Part shown: piece by piece, positions 34,745 to 47,179 of the stretch
Numbering within the stretch: the first letter of the stretch is position 1
Layout: each line of letters starts with the position of its first letter
NCBI GenBank assembly: GCA_963662155.1
Contig: OY759262.1
Location: 66,109,203-66,173,202 of the forward strand
Source of the DNA: Lamellibrachia columna
Lineage: Eukaryota; Annelida; Polychaeta; Sabellida; Siboglinidae
Length of the DNA: 64,000 nt
Direction: 5' to 3'
The notes under the pieces: model-generated
Databases searched by the model: none
What the model saw: only the letters and a program-made list of their open reading frames with translations
Told to the model about the DNA's origin: nothing
Position numbers and translations under genes: made by a program

Positions 34745-35602
34745 TTCAAACTGGAAATCTGTTTTGAGTGGGGTACCACAGGGATCAGTATTAGGCCCTA
34801 TACTGTATTTAATATATATAAATGATTTGGAAGATGACATATCTAGCAAAGTACTCACATTTGCAGATGACACAAAAGTATTCAGAAAGGTTACTAATGG
34901 TACAGATAAACAAAGTTTACAGGATGATCTAGATAAATTAGTTAAATGGTCAGAAAAATGGCAAATGTTATTCAATTTTGGGAAGTGTAAATGTATACCC
35001 ATAGGACATAGAAACATGGACGAAGAATATAAAATGGGGGATGCTGTACTAGGTAGAACCACACAAGAAAAGGACTTAGGAGTAAGAGACCATATCGTAA
35101 AAAGGACATAGACAAGCTAGAAAGAATACAATGAAGAGCAACTAAAATGATTCCACAATTGAGAGACCTTAGTTACTAAAGTCACTTATTACAATGTGGT
35201 TTGACAACACTAGAGACCAGGAGACTAAGAGGAGACCAAATAGAAGTGTTTAAAATAGCGAATGGTTATGAGGATGTTGATAGGAATATGTTCTTCAAAC
35301 TTAAAGAAGGCAGTAGAACCAGAGGACATAAAGCAGCATTAGTTAAGGAGCAGTGTAGGTTGGACATGAGAAAGTACTCTTTCTCACAGAGGGTGATAAA
35401 TGAATGAAACAAACTGCCAAATGATTGTGTTAATGTTAGTAGTGTGAATATGTATAAAAATAGAATTGACAGATATTTGATAAGGGCAGGTTACACATAG
35501 ATGAGAAAATTGTTGGACTCTCGATAAGCCAATGGCTTCCTTGTCCACTTGCCATCAGGAACTTGTTGTTTGGGATGGCAACCTTGTTAAACCTTGTTAA
35601 AC
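34745..35602 (+). mobile_element. CR1/L2-like LINE, 5'-truncated and internally deleted
   Basis: Contains SGVPQGSVLGPILYLIYIND (RT domain motif) and FADDTKVF, then the same C-terminal parts as the copy at 31779 but lacking about 150 bp between DLGV and RPYRKKDIDKLERIQ. It shares the TGA after ERIQ. The tail has two copies of CCTTGTTAAA. TGAT at 34741-34744 and 35603-35606 flanks it, in the middle of a minisatellite unit. Confidence 0.9.
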
Positions 35603-35703
35603 CTGATCCCTCCCAAAACAGACAGTCAATACTGGTGTAGTCGTGGGATGACTATAAATGCCTACATCAGACTGACAAACTCCAGGCTCCACACAATCCC
35701 TAC

Positions 35704-35846
35704 CTGTTTGTGAGCCTCTCTGAAGGACAGTCCCAGTTTGTTGAGATGTGGGTAGAGTCCGGCCAGTAGGCGAGTGACCGGCAGGTGGATGGACACAGGC
35801 TGCGTGGACACGTCGTACTTGATACAGGTGGCCTTCCACTGACCAA
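35704..35846 (-). CDS. UBR2: UBR2-like exon, SIHLPVTRLLAGL block
   Basis: Reads GQWKATCIKYDVSTQPVSIH, LPVTRLLAGLYPHLNKLGLS, FREAHKQ. VSIHLPVSRLLAGLH is the family motif. The acceptor is CATTGGTTTCAG, the donor AAACAG|GTAGGG. It begins with two bases that complete a Val codon from the exon at 36138. Confidence 0.94.
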
Positions 35847-36137
35847 CTGAAACCAATGACCAGTCACATGACATGTTGTGACCAACAGTCATAGAGACCT
35901 CGCATTTGTGTAGAATTTCCTACTAATATTCTTTTCATATTTGTTAATTTATAGATATATGAAAAAAGTTAAGTTTGGAAAGCTTGTTTTTAAGTTGACA
36001 CCACTAGTGTTAAACAGTTACCTTATTGTCTAGAGAAAGAAATGTTGTCTTTTTTTCAAGCGTCAAATATGGTATATAATTAAGGAAACTATTGTGTGAC
36101 GCAGACAAGAGTGTACCTAAGTTGTCCAACTACACAC

Positions 36138-36225
36138 CTGTGCACACGGTCATCTTGGCACTGGGGTCTCTACATGCCACTAGTGTGTTGAGTGTCATTG
36201 CGATGGCGTCTAACAACACTGTCTT
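36138..36225 (-). CDS. UBR2: UBR2-like exon
   Basis: Reads KTVLLDAIAMTLNTLVACRD then PSAKMTVCT, corresponding to EKVL(I/L)EAYK.CL..L. in UBR2. The acceptor is TTGTTGTTGCAG and the donor CACAG|GTGTGT. Phases agree with both neighbours. Confidence 0.88.
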
Positions 36226-36499
36226 CTGCAACAACAACAACACATTATTGACATGTCACGCATGACTGACTCGAAATGCTAACTAACAAAATCATGATAC
36301 GTTATTTTTAAAGCATGTTCATTCTAGTTATAATCACACAGCTATTTCCAGATAATGTTATAAAAATAGGTGACTAAAATTGTACTTGTTATGACATGAC
36401 AACTACAGCAATGATAACATTAAGCCAAACTTACATTCATTACGATATAAAAACATGTATTGTGTGCTGTGTCAAAGCTAATAATTATTATACCAGTGT

Positions 36500-36770
36500 C
36501 ATACTATGCCACTGTCAGTGTCAACAATGCCACACTGTCAATGTATGTAATGCCACACTGTCAGTGTCACCAATGCCACACTGTCAGTGCCACCAATGCC
36601 ACACTGTCAGTGTCAACAATGCCACACTGTTTGTGTCAACAATGCCACACTGTCAATATCAACAATGCCACACTTTCAGTGTCAACAATGCCACACTGTC
36701 AGTGCCAACAACGCCACAATGTTAATGTCAACAATGCTGGCATTACATCAGTGTCAGAACCAGCATGATG
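36500..36770. repeat. About 23-bp tandem repeat, degenerate, 10 copies
   Basis: The unit contains ATGCCACACTGTCAGTGTCA plus ACA. It lies about 40 bp downstream of the donor of the exon at 36812. Confidence 0.9.
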
Positions 36771-36811
36771 TCAGTGTCAATGTTGTCAGATAAGATGCTA
36801 CAATGTCTTAC

Positions 36812-36940
36812 ATCAGTGCCGCACCAGTCCTGGATGATAGCGAGGTTGTCAGCCAGTTTGAGTTGTAGGTTGAAGGCTCCCTCCCACTCTGGCTCAAACT
36901 CTATGTGCTGGCCCGTCTGACGCGTCACTGCGTCCATGCC
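36812..36940 (-). CDS. UBR2: UBR2-like exon, GMD..TRQ block
   Basis: Reads GMDAVTRQTGQHIEFEPEWE, GAFNLQLKLADNLAIIQDWC, GTD. MQGMD..TRQVGQHIE.EPEWE.AF.LQ.KL is the UBR2 sequence. The acceptor is TCATGTTTGCAG, the donor ACTGAT|GTAAGA. It is 43 codons, phase 0 at both ends. Confidence 0.96.
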
Positions 36941-36959
36941 CTGCAAACATGACACAGTG

Positions 36960-37895
36960 ACACACAATGACACACCGAGACCCACAATGACATTTTGTTG
37001 TTCATCTTTCTTCTAGTAGTAGCAACTTCCTCATAGAGCAAGAGAACTATAAACATGACACAGTGACACACAATGACACACGGAGACACACATTGACATT
37101 TGGTGTTCATCTTTCTTCCAGCAGTAGCAACTTCCTCATAGAGCAGGAGAACTATAAACATGACACAGTGACACACAATGACACACGGAGACACACATTG
37201 ACATTTGGTGTTCATCTTTCTTCCAGTAGTAGCAACTTCCTCATAGAGCAGGAGAACTATACACATGACACAGTGACACACAATGACACACGGAGACACA
37301 CATTTACATTTGGTGTTCATCTTTCTTCCAGTATTAGCAACTTCCTCATAGAGCAAGAGAACTATAAACATGACACAGTGACACACAATGACACACGGAG
37401 ACACACATTGACATTTGGTGTTCATCTTTCTTCCAGCAGTAGCAACTTCCTCATAGAGCAGGAGAACTATAAACATGACACAGTGACACACAATGACACA
37501 CGGAGACACACATTGACATTTGGTGTTCATCTTTCTTCCAGTAGTAGCAACTTCCTCATAGAGCAGGAGAACTATAAACATGACACAGTGACACACAATG
37601 ACACACGGAGACACACATTGACATTTGGTGTTCATCTTTCTTCCAGTAGTAGCAACTTCCTCATAGAGCAGGAAAACTATAAACATGACACAGTGACACA
37701 CAATGACACACGGAGACACACATTGACATTTGGTGTTCATCTTTCTTCCAGTAGTAGCAACTTCCTCATAGAGCAGGAGAACTATAAACATGACACAGTG
37801 ACACACAATGACACACGGAGACACACATTGACATTTGGTGTTCATCTTTCTTCCAGTAGTAGCAACTTCCTCATAGAGCAGGAGAACTATAAACA
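36960..37895. repeat. 105-bp minisatellite, 9 copies, adjoining an acceptor
   Basis: On the gene strand the unit holds CTGTGTCATGTTTATAG where the true acceptor has CTGTGTCATGTTTGCAG, then TTCTCCTGCTCTATGAGGAA. 105 is 35 codons, so it is open on both strands (331 and 305 codons), but in the frame of the exon the unit meets a TGA. Confidence 0.93.
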
Positions 37896-38003
37896 TGTTA
37901 CTGTGTATTACTTCCACCAATCAGAATGTGAGCAGCTTACAGCCAGCGGTGGTGAACAAAGGGTTAAAGCTGGGTGCTGACTAAGTCTAATGTGCACTTT
38001 ATA

Positions 38004-39214
38004 CAGTAGTACCTGCCTTCAACGGACCCTCCGATGAGCGGACACCTGCTATGGCGGGACACTTTCTTAATGTACAGACTGTTCTACCATGTTAATGTCC
38101 CTCTGATGAGGGGACACCTGGTGAACGCGGACAGCGGACAGGATATTTTGGTTTTCTGTCCCTGCTAAAGCGGACAGTAATCATTATTTTCGTAATTTTT
38201 TTCCGAAATATTTTATTTCCAAAATGGCAACGGACTAACAGCACGGTGTGTAGTTGGAAAACAACGTTGCATCGCAAAATTCTGATATAAGGCTGTTGGT
38301 CGTGGACCACGATTTTCTGCCGCCGGGGGAAATGCCAAATGGGCCTGCTTAAACCTACTTAGAATTGCTTTGACAATTTTCATGAAACAGTCCAACAATG
38401 TCAACGACAATGAATGACTGTCAACAAGTTGTTTGTTTGTCGCTGCCGCCGACATCAATCGCTGATGTTGGCTTCGCTTAGGCGGTTTGAAATTGCAATC
38501 GAGATTCACAAATACGCCTCGCATAAGAATCAGATAAATAGTCTTAAATGCAATTTAGTATGCAGTACTAATATGACACTGGGGTGAAATGGCATGCCTC
38601 CAATCTAAACGACGCGAAACCAACATGCCAAAGGCACTACCGGTGCGCAAAAATACGAATTCGTCATCCGCATATGAAACGACGAATCGATGCTAAGTCG
38701 TGCATCATAAATTGATGCTTCGGTCAAAATCAGTCGTTTTGTATGTTTAATCAGCTTACATACTGCGTGTGTCAACTCATATACGTTTTCGGCTGCTCAA
38801 ATCCTGGTTATTATTTTCGATTCGTAGGCCTATTAGTTCAGTACATCGTCATCATAGTTCCATAACGGTATACGTACATGTAGTGTATTCAGTTAAAGAT
38901 TAAACAGGGTGTGACATTTAAAAATAATACACGTTGATGGTAGTTGACTCATTTAATAAGCTCTATAAACTGCATATTGCCAAATAAGACAGTGCTGCAA
39001 GCACACTGTGGCTTCGACAGCGTTCTTGGACTTGGAGCAGCGGGCGGCGATCGCTGTTGGTTAGTAGCACCCTGGTGGCAGACATGGGAACACCTAACAC
39101 ACCTTATTTCAGCCCTCCACTCCAGTATGCCTGTCCCTCCGATGAGGGGACACCTGCCATGTAGGGACACTTTTGCTTGGATACAGAAGTGTCCGTTGAA
39201 GGCAGGTACTACTG
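38004..39214. mobile_element. Tigger/pogo-like DNA transposon, non-autonomous, 1,211 bp
   Basis: Terminal inverted repeats are CAGTAGTACCTGCCTTCAAC at the left and the complement of GAAGGCAGGTACTACTG at the right, flanked by TA on both sides (38002-38003, 39215-39216). Sub-terminal CCTCCGATGAG.GGACACCTG motifs occur on both sides. No transposase frame survives. The interior 38470-38830 is related to 16960-17395. Confidence 0.85.
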
Positions 39215-39432
39215 TATCATGCACATTTCTCAAGATAAATGTCTAAATTTAAAAAAAGATTACATAAAAGATACAAATTCTGCAGTGTTGTTTTTGGATT
39301 TTTAATCCAATGATATTTTTAAGTATGAATTACTCTTGCAATAGCTTTTAATTAGTCTAGTAATTAGTCTATGATGACAGAGATGTGTGATGAAAGGGGA
39401 TATATTACTATTAACAAGCCGTGGGCACAGAC

Positions 39433-39538
39433 CTGCATACTCTTGAGTAGTTTCAGCATGCTGGAGAAGCCGTTGAGGAAGCTGGCGCGCAGGGCATCAG
39501 TCCACTCCTGGGGGCTGGGGCGACACGTCAAAACGTAC
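39433..39538 (-). CDS. UBR2: UBR2-like exon, EWTD.LR block
   Basis: Reads YVLTCRPSPQEWTDALRASF then LNGFSSMLKLLKSMQ. KYVLISKPTEWSDELRQKFLEGF..(F/M)L.LLK.MQ is the UBR2 sequence. The acceptor is GTGACGTTGCAG, the donor ATGCAG|GTCTGT. It completes a Lys codon from the exon at 46328. Confidence 0.95.
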
Positions 39539-39864
39539 CTGCAACGTCACCGTCAGTTTCAATGTCAATGTCAGTATCAATGCATGATATGTATCTGAGA
39601 TAATTACATGCAGACTAAATGCTAACCTTCACTTATGCGTCAACAGGACTGTCAATCTGTCAACATATACACGTTACATGTCACGAAACATGTCAATGTT
39701 AACATTCAGTGTCTAAATGTGGCATATCAGATATTAAATATTTAAATATTTTTCTTATGTTGAACACATAATTAACTTCAAAAAGTAAATAAGAAGCAGT
39801 CCCAATCTGAAAAAACTCCCATGGATGTTGCATTAGTTGCTGTTAAAAACTTGCTGTGATAACG
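39539..39864. other. Unique intron sequence
   Basis: AT-rich, with no feature recognised before the 45-bp array. Confidence 0.55.
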
Positions 39865-42800
39865 TATCTAGGTGGATACCAGTGCCATATATGTCCACAC
39901 AGTATTACATATCTATGTGGATACCAGTGCTATATAAGAACACACATTACCACATATCTAGGTGGATACCAGTGCCATATAAGACCACACAGTATTACAT
40001 ATCTATGTGGATACCAGTGCTATATAAGACCACACAGTATCACATATATAGGTGGATACCAGTGCCATATAAGACCACACAGTATTACATATCTAGGTGG
40101 ATACCAGTGCTATATAAGACCACACAGTATTACATATCTATGTGGATACCAGTGCCATATAAGACCACACAGTATTACATATCTATGTGGATACCAGTGC
40201 TATATAAGACCACACAGTATTACATATCTATGTGGATACCAGTGCCATATAAGACCACACAGTACCACATATGTAGGTGGATACCAGTGCCATATAAGAC
40301 CACACAGTATTACATATATAGGTGGATACCAGTGCCATATAAGACCACACAGTATTACATATCTATGTGGATACCAGTGCCATATAAGACCACACAGTAT
40401 TACATATCTAGGTGGATACCAGTGCTATATAAGACCACACAGTATTACATATCTATGTGGATACCAGTGCCATATAAGACCACACAGTATCACATATATA
40501 GGTGGATACCAGTGTTATATAAGACCACACAGTATCACATATATAGGTGGATACCAGTGCCATATAAGACCACACAGTATCACATATATAGGTGGATACC
40601 AGTGCCATATAAGACCACACAGTATCACATATATAGGTGGATACCAGTGCTATATAAGACCACACAGTATTACATATCTATGTGGATACCAGTGCCATAT
40701 AAGACCACACAGTATCACATATATAGGTGGATACCAGTGTTATATAAGACCACACAGTATCACATATATAGGTGGATACCAGTGCCATATAAGACCACAC
40801 AGTATCACATATATAGGTGGATACCAGTGCCATATAAGACCACACAGTATCACATATATAGGTGGATACCAGTGCCATATAAGACCACACAGTATTACAT
40901 ATCTATGTGGATACCAGTGCCATATAAGACCACACAGTATCACATATATAGGTGGATACCAGTGTTATATAAGACCACACAGTATCACATATATAGGTGG
41001 ATACCAGTGCCATATAAGACCACACAGTATCACATATATAGGTGGATACCAGTGCCATATAAGACCACACAGTATTACATATCTGTGTGGATACCAGTGC
41101 CATATAAGACCACACAGTATCACATATATAGGTGGATACCAGTGCCATATAAGACCACACAGTATCACATATATAGGTGGATACCAGTGCTATATAAGAC
41201 CACACAGTATTACATATCTAGGTGGATACCAGTGCTATATAAGACCACACAGTATTACATATCTATGTGGATACCAGTGCCATATAAGACCACACAGTAT
41301 TACATATCTAGGTGGATACCAGTGCTATATAAGACCACACAGTATTACATATCTATGTGGATACCAGTGCTATATAAGACCACACAGTATCACATATATA
41401 GGTGGATACCAGTGCCATATAAGACCACACAGTATCACATATATAGGTGGATACCAGTGCCATATAAGACCACACAGTATTACATATATATGTGGATACC
41501 AGTGCTATATAAGACCACACAGCATCACATATATAGGTGGATACCAGTGCCATATAAGACCACACAGTATCACATATATAGATGGATACCAGTGCTATAT
41601 AAGACCACACAGTATTACATATCTAGGTGGATACCAGTGCTATATAAGACCACACAGTGACCACACAGTATTACATATCTATGTAGATACCAGTGTCATA
41701 TAAGACCACACAGTATCACATATATAGGTGGATACTAGTGCCATATAAGACCACACAGTATCACATATATAGGTGGATACCAGTGCTATATAAGACCACA
41801 CAGTATTACATATCTATGTGGATACCAGTGCTATATAAGACCACACAGTATCACATATATAGGTGGATACCAGTGCTATATAAGACCACACAGTATCACA
41901 TATATAGGTGGATACCAGTGCCATATAAGACCACACAGTATTACATATCTATGTGGATACCAGTGCCATATAAGACCACACAGTATTACATATCTATGTG
42001 GATACCAGTGCCATATAAGACCACACAGCATCACATATCTATGTGGATACCAGTGCCATATAAGACCACACAGCATCACATATATAGGCGGATACCAGTG
42101 CCATATAAGACCACACAGTATCACATATATAGGTGGATACCAGTGCCATATAAGACAACACAGTATTACATATCTATGTGGATACCAGTGCCATATAAGA
42201 CCACACAGTATCACATATATAGGTGGATACCAGTGCCATATAAGACCACACAGTATCACATATATAGGTGGATACCAGTGCCATATAAGACCACACAGTA
42301 TCACATATATAGGTGGATACCAGTGCTATATAAGACCACACAGTATCACATATATAGGTGGATACCAGTGCCATATAAGACCACACAGTATTACATATCT
42401 AGGTGGATACCAGTGCTATATAAGACCACACAGTATTACATATGTAGGTGGATACCAGTGCCATATAAGACCACACAGTATTACATATATAGGTGGATAC
42501 CAGTGCCATATAAGACCACACAGTATTACATATCTATGTGGATACCAGTGCCATATAAGACCACACAGTATTACATATCTAGGTGGATACCAGTGCTATA
42601 TAAGACCACACAGTATTACATATCTATGTGGATACCAGTGCCATATAAGACCACACAGTATCACATATATAGGTGGATACCAGTGTTATATAAGACCACA
42701 CAGTATCACATATATAGGTGGATACCAGTGCCATATAAGACCACACAGTATCACATATATAGATGGATACCAGTGCCATATAAGACCACACAGTATCACA

Positions 42801-45800
42801 TATATAGGTGGATACCAGTGCTATATAAGACCACACAGTATTACATATCTATGTGGATACCAGTGCCATATAAGACCACACAGTATCACATATATAGGTG
42901 GATACCAGTGTTATATAAGACCACACAGTATCACATATATAGGTGGATACCAGTGCCATATAAGACCACACAGTATCACATATATAGGTGGATACCAGTG
43001 CCATATAAGACCACACAGTATCACATATATAGGTGGATACCAGTGCCATATAAGACCACACAGTATTACATATCTATGTGGATACCAGTGCCATATAAGA
43101 CCACACAGTATCACATATATAGGTGGATACCAGTGTTATATAAGACCACACAGTATCACATATATAGGTGGATACCAGTGCCATATAAGACCACACAGTA
43201 TCACATATATAGGTGGATACCAGTGCCATATAAGACCACACAGTATTACATATCTGTGTGGATACCAGTGCCATATAAGACCACACAGTATCACATATAT
43301 AGGTGGATACCAGTGTTATATAAGACCACACAGTATCACATATATAGGTGGATACCAGTGCCATATAAGACCACACAGTATCACATATATAGGTGGATAC
43401 CAGTGCTATATAAGACCACACAGTATTACATATCTATGTGGATACCAGTGCCATATAAGACCACACAGTATTACATATCTAGGTGGATACCAGTGCTATA
43501 TAAGACCACACAGTATTACATATCTATGTGGATACCAGTGCTATATAAGACCACACAGTATCACATATATAGGTGGATACCAGTGCCATATAAGACCACA
43601 CAGTATCACATATATAGGTGGATACCAGTGCCATATAAGACCACACAGTATTACATATATATGTGGATACCAGTGCTATATAAGACCACACAGTATCACA
43701 TATATAGGTGGATACCAGTGCCATATAAGACCACACAGTATCACATATATAGATGGATACCAGTGCTATATAAGACCTCACAGTATTACATATCTAGGTG
43801 GATACCAGTGCTATATAAGACCACACAGTATTACATATCTATGTAGATACCAGTGTCATATAAGACCACACAGTATCACATATATAGGTGGATACTAGTG
43901 CCATATAAGACCACACAGTATCACATATATAGGTGGATACCAGTGCTATATAAGACCACACAGTATTACATATCTATGTGGATACCAGTGCTATATAAGA
44001 CCACACAGTATCACATATATAGGTGGATACCAGTGCTATATAAGACCACACAGTATCACATATATAGGTGGATACCAGTGCCATATAAGACCACACAGTA
44101 TTACATATCTATGTGGATACCAGTGCCATATAAGACCACACAGTATTACATATCTATGTGGATACCAGTGCCATTTAAGACCACACAGCATCACATATCT
44201 ATGTGGATACCAGTGCCATATAAGACCACACAGTACTACATATCTAGGTGGATACCAGTGCCATATAAGACCACACAGTATCACATATATAGGTGGATAC
44301 CAGTGCCATATATGTCCACACAGTACCACATATATAGGTGGATACCAGTGCCATATATGTCCACACAGTACCACATATATAGGTGGATACCAGTGCCATA
44401 TATGTCCACACAGTACCACATATATAGGTGGATACCAGTGCCATATATGTCCACACAGTACCACATATCTAGGTGGATACCAGTGCCATATATGTCCACA
44501 CAGTACCACATATATAGGTGGATACCAGTGCCATATATGTCCACACAGTACCACATATCTAGGTGGATACCAGTGCCATATATGTCCACACAGTACCACA
44601 TATCTAGGTGGATACCAGTGCTATATAAGACCACACAGTATTACATATCTATGTGGATACTAGTGCCATATAAGACCACACAGTACCACATATCTAGGTG
44701 GATACCAGTGCCATATAAGACCACACAGTATCACATACATAGGTGGATACCAGTGCCATATAAGACCACACAGTATCACATATCTATGTGGATACCAGTG
44801 CTATATAAGACCACACAGTATTACATATCTATGTGGATACCAGTGCCATATAAGACCACACAGTATCACATATCTATGTGGATACCAGTGCTATATAAGA
44901 CCACACAGTATCACATATCTATGTGGATACCAGTGCCATATAAGACCACACAGTATCACATATATAGGTGGATACCAGTGCTATATAAGACCACACAGTA
45001 TTACATATCTATGTGGATACCAGTGCCATATAAGACCACACAGTACTACATATCTAGGTGGATACCAGTGCCATATAAGACCACACAGTATCACATATAT
45101 AGGTGGATACCAGTGCCATATATGTCCACACAGTACCACATATATAGGTGGATACCAGTGCCATATATGTCCACACAGTACCACATATATAGGTGGATAC
45201 CAGTGCCATATATGTCCACACAGTACCACATATATAGGTGGATACCAGTGCCATATATGTCCACACAGTACCACATATCTAGGTGGATACCAGTGCCATA
45301 TATGTCCACACAGTACCACATATATAGGTGGATACCAGTGCCATATATGTCCACACAGTACCACATATCTAGGTGGATACCAGTGCCATATATGTCCACA
45401 CAGTACCACATATCTAGGTGGATACCAGTGCCATATATGTCCACACAGTACCACATATATAGGTGGATACCAGTGCCATATATGTCCACACAGTACCACA
45501 TATCTAGGTGGATACCAGTGCCATATATGTCCACACAGTATCACATATCTATGTGGATACCAGTGCCATATATGTCCACACAGTACCACATATCTAGGTG
45601 GATACCAGTGCCATATAAGACCACACAGTATTACATATCTATGTGGATACCAGTGCCATATAAGACCACACAGTATCACATATATAGGTGAATACCAGTG
45701 CCATATAAGACCACACAGTATTACATATCTATGTGGATACCAGTGCTATATAAGACCACACAGTACCACATATCTAGGTGGATACCAGTGCCATATAAGA

Positions 45801-46308
45801 CCACACAGTATTACATATATAGGTGGATACCAGTGCCATATAAGACCACACAGTATCACATATATAGGTGGATACCAGTGCCATATAAGACCACACAGTA
45901 TTACATATCTATGTGGATACCAGTGCTATATAAGACCACACAGTATCACATATATAGGTGGATACCAGTGTTATATAAGACCACACAGTATCACATATAT
46001 AGGTGGATACCAGTGCCATATAAGACCACACAGTATCACATATATAGGTGGATACCAGTGCTATATAAGACCACACAGTATCACATATATAGGTGGATAC
46101 CAGTGCCATATAAGACCACACAGTATCACATATATAGGTGGATACCAGTGTTATATAAGACCACACAGTATCACATATATAGGTGGATACCAGTGCCATA
46201 TAAGACCACACAGTATTACATATCTATGTGGATACCAGTGCTATATAAGACCACACAGTATCACATATATAGGTGGATACCAGTGCTATATAAGACCACA
46301 CAGTATTA
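39865..46308. repeat. 45-bp minisatellite, about 143 copies, nested higher-order repeats
   Basis: The unit contains GGTGGATACCAGTGCCATAT, AAGACCACACAGTATTACAT and ATCTA. Unit variants (CATATAAGA, TATATAAGA, CATATATGTCC; ATCTAT/ATATAG) recur in the same order with offsets of about 2,160-2,171 bp (40453 vs 42624, 41693 vs 43853), 225 bp and 810 bp (44244 vs 45054). Long open frames of 600-717 codons on the plus strand are periodic 15-residue peptides, not genes. Confidence 0.97.
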
Positions 46309-46327
46309 CTATTAAGAATGCACTGAC

Positions 46328-46406
46328 TTGAGGTCGTAGAGCATGTACTGGGACCTGCGGAAGGCTGGGTTCCTCTCCTGGCGCTCAAATGCAAAACGAC
46401 CATCTG
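46328..46406 (-). CDS. UBR2: UBR2-like exon, GRF.FER block
   Basis: Reads DGRFAFERQERNPAFRRSQY then MLYDLK. The family block is GRF.FER......FRR.Q....DLKYVL. The acceptor is CGCTTTCAGCAG, a NAGNAG tandem site that can add or drop one codon (end 46406 or 46403). The donor is CTCAA|GTCAGT. Confidence 0.92.
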
Positions 46407-46419
46407 CTGAAAGCGAAAA

Positions 46420-46525
46420 CAATGACAGTTGAGACATGTCAGTGACAATGACAGTTGAGACGTGTCAGTGACAATGACAGTTGAGACGTGTCAGTGACAA
46501 TGACAGTTGAGACGTGTCAGTGACA
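46420..46525. repeat. 26-bp tandem repeat, 4 copies
   Basis: The unit is GACAATGACAGTTGAGACGT plus GTCAGT. It starts about 15 bp upstream of the NAGNAG acceptor of the exon at 46328. Confidence 0.92.
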
Positions 46526-46604
46526 ATGTGATTGCTGTAGTCTCAACAGCTAGCTATGCTAGGACACAGCAGCTGTTTCAAGGACTGGGAAATTCTGTTC
46601 ACTC

Positions 46605-46805
46605 CGAGTTACCCAAAGTCAATGAGTTGTGCAACTGTGACCCTGGATGTAGACAAGAGTTACCCAAAGTCAATGAGCTGTGCAACTGTGACCCTGGATG
46701 TAGACAAGAGTTACCCAAAGTCAATGAGCTGTGCAACTGTGACCCTGGATGTAGACAAGAGTTACCCAAAGTCAATGAGCTGTGCAACTGTGACCTGGTT
46801 GAATG
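46605..46805. repeat. 51-bp tandem repeat, 4 copies
   Basis: The unit contains GAGTTACCCAAAGTCAATGA, GCTGTGCAACTGTGACCCTG and GATGTAGACAA. It is nearly perfect and open in three frames because 51 is a multiple of three. Confidence 0.94.
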
Positions 46806-47179
46806 AGTAGCTTTTGTGCAATAATCATAGACAAGTTGGTGTGACCAATAAATCTGACAAGGGGTGAAACGTAAAGTACTCGGATTTGTCCGGACTGAAA
46901 CACTACCATTACATCAACAAGCATAACAATAATAGAAAGAACAAAGACACTCCTATTGCACTGCGTTAACAATACTTGAGGTAACCCAAACACAGCTGCA
47001 CACCAATACAAAAGGGTTAGACAGTTTATAATCCATTATGACCTTACAAAACTGCCTACAAAACAGTGTATGTGATAAAGTATTCAAATGTTCAACACTG
47101 ATACCAACTATGCAGGTAATTTACAACATTTTCAGTTTAAATTAATATTTATGGTGGTGGATTTACGCAGAAATACAAT
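46806..47179. other. Unique intron sequence
   Basis: No feature recognised. Confidence 0.55.

Noticed and set aside
36925..37980. 331- and 305-codon frames with a 35-residue repeat that looks membrane-like (MFIVLLLYEEVA)
   Set aside because: Both strands are equally open owing to the 105-bp unit, and the minus frame enters the real exon at 36940 out of frame.
38092..39246. Small frames within the pogo-like element as possible transposase
   Set aside because: No catalytic DDE pattern or helix-turn-helix is visible and frames are short. I regard the element as non-coding.
39837..46315. Open frames of 607 to 717 codons with 15-residue period (WIPVPYKTTQYYIS)
   Set aside because: Periodicity equals the 45-bp DNA unit, silent and replacement changes are equally common, and the minus strand is open as well. 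This is a satellite artefact in an intron.
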